The notes below the pieces were generated by a model. It saw only the letters and a list, made by a program, of their open reading frames with translations. It made no database searches and was not told the origin of the DNA. DNA of 64,000 nt, taken from positions 124,001 through 188,000 of the forward strand of contig NZ_JAOALK010000012.1 of the NCBI RefSeq assembly GCF_025154055.1, read 5' to 3'. The position numbers were made by a program, and so were the translations under genes. Positions 63,085 to 64,000 of the stretch are shown here, piece by piece; position 1 is the stretch's first letter; each line of letters starts with the position of its first letter. Source of the DNA: Aquibacillus koreensis (GTDB taxonomy: Bacteria; Bacillota; Bacilli; Bacillales; Amphibacillaceae).

Positions 63085-64000
63085 ATGGAAGCACATTTAG
63101 ATTTTAAAGTCATTGATTCAATAAAAGGTTTATTGCTTCATATACATCAAGAGGAGGCAGAACAAAGCATCAAAGAAGGTTTTGAGCAGCACGTTCAGCA
63201 CTTAGACACGTTGGATATTTTGTTGATTTTACAAGAATTAAACTTTGATACCAACAGTTTTTCAAATGAAGATATCAAAAAGTTCTTTGATATGTATCAA
63301 GACATATACGGGCAATCGCTTCTAGATATTGATGTTCCCACTGCTGCGCATCCGAGTCATCCTATTTATATTTTCAAAAAGGAAAATCAGTTTTTTGAAA
63401 GCCTCCTAGTGCGAATAAATGATCAAATAAAAGCGATTGATCAAGATCTACAACACCCGACAGATCAGCTCTTGCTTGAAATGAAACAATTAGGGCAGCT
63501 TTACAGTCATTATAATCGTAAAGAAAAACTCTTTTTCCCGATTTTAGAGCGTTATGGCGTTTTTACGCTTCCACGAATCATGTGGGCGGACGATGATCAT
63601 ATTCGGACATTATATAAAGGTGCCAATCGCATGATGGAAAAAATTCCAGACATCGATTTCAAACACGTTAAGCAAGCTTTCATTGATTTAGAAAAAGCTT
63701 GTAAAGACATGCTTTTTGAAGAAGCGTACACACTATTACCTGTTGCCCAGTCTCTGTTTAATGAAGACAACTGGATTGCTATTACAATGGAAAGTAAAGC
63801 ATTTGGCTATGCAGTAGAAGTACCAGAAGAAAGCTGGATTCCGAAAGACAAGTTAGCGGAGGCAGAAGAAATAAATACGGAAGCAAACGATACAGAACAT
63901 GTGCGTTTTGGTGGAGGGTTTTTAACGATCAAAGAAGCCAACCATATTCTCAACAACATACCACTAGAGCTAACGTTTGTTGATAAAAATGGCATTTTTA
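63085..64000 (+). CDS. DUF438 / hemerythrin-like / PAS protein (3' end outside window)
   Basis: The frame from ATG 63085 (after GAGGTGAAAAG) is open to the right edge, 305 residues so far. It begins with a DUF438 domain (about 10-80), continues with a hemerythrin-like four-helix region (HPIYIFKKENQFFESLL, LYSHYNRKEKLFFPILERYG) with several His and Glu as possible di-iron ligands, and ends in what looks like the start of a PAS domain (LTFVDKNGIF). The family is linked to oxygen, NO or redox sensing. Completeness cannot be judged. Confidence 0.82.
   Translation, partial: MEAHLDFKVIDSIKGLLLHIHQEEAEQSIKEGFEQHVQHLDTLDILLILQELNFDTNSFSNEDIKKFFDMYQDIYGQSLLDIDVPTAAHPSHPIYIFKKENQFFESLLVRINDQIKAIDQDLQHPTDQLLLEMKQLGQLYSHYNRKEKLFFPILERYGVFTLPRIMWADDDHIRTLYKGANRMMEKIPDIDFKHVKQAFIDLEKACKDMLFEEAYTLLPVAQSLFNEDNWIAITMESKAFGYAVEVPEESWIPKDKLAEAEEINTEANDTEHVRFGGGFLTIKEANHILNNIPLELTFVDKNGIF

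Overview
The window comes from a low-GC Gram-positive bacterium. Strong AGGAGG-type ribosome binding sites, SigM-like ECF sigma/anti-sigma pairs, GlpP antitermination, Fur boxes, PadR/HAAS and LysM-Gmad2 proteins all point to Bacillaceae, probably a halotolerant genus near Oceanobacillus or Virgibacillus. The genus is inferred from gene style, not from a marker gene.

Positions 1-15.2 kb form an accessory island. It holds a type I restriction-modification operon (hsdM-hsdS-hsdR, the last cut by the left edge), a decayed type I toxin-like patch, a MITE-like element and a very large KAP P-loop NTPase. A phage-type replication module follows (excisionase-like HTH, DnaD-like primosome protein, helicase loader, DnaB-like helicase, and a small protein with a clamp-binding-like motif). 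Next come a broken thermonuclease gene, an AbiJ-like abortive-infection protein, a DUF4145/HEPN-like protein and a ParB-like protein. I see no integrase or att site, so the element boundaries are not resolved.

Positions 15.4-24.1 kb are a coherent and apparently uncharacterised catabolic locus. A leftward operon (cupin, Tm-1-like ATP-binding protein, PEP-hydrolase-like TIM barrel) and a rightward operon (sugar-isomerase-like TIM barrel, Gfo/Idh/MocA dehydrogenase, sugar ABC binding protein and two permeases, no ATPase) flank an XRE-cupin regulator. Each operon starts from a SigA-type promoter whose 17-bp spacer contains the same 15-bp palindrome, TTCAACATTGTTGAA. This is the strongest candidate for a new system in the window.

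Positions 24.2-35.3 kb hold GNAT acetyltransferases (one truncated next to a repeat), an SDR-like protein, and two paralogous ECF sigma/anti-sigma modules in convergent orientation with matching ECF promoters. They also hold DUF192, an aldo/keto reductase behind a 19-bp-spacer MerR-type promoter, and GH51 and GH42 glycosidases with a CBM6-like fragment upstream. Positions 35.7-41.8 kb are a glycerol regulon (glpD, glpK, glpP) with leader terminators, plus a membrane alpha/beta hydrolase whose leader also carries a terminator.

Positions 42.1-52.5 kb carry a PadR/HAAS module, a MATE exporter, VOC, coiled-coil, YIP1 and LysM proteins and small membrane proteins. Positions 52.7-58.2 kb are a Fur-controlled iron-siderophore locus (ferredoxin-NADP-reductase-like flavoprotein, binding protein, two FecCD permeases, ATPase). 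Positions 58.4-64 kb carry GNAT, a diguanylate cyclase, a Gly/Pro-rich small protein, an AraC/GyrI regulator and a DUF438/hemerythrin protein cut by the right edge.

At least five families of short perfect or near-perfect palindromes are scattered between genes, mostly at gene 3' ends. They explain much of the intergenic structure.
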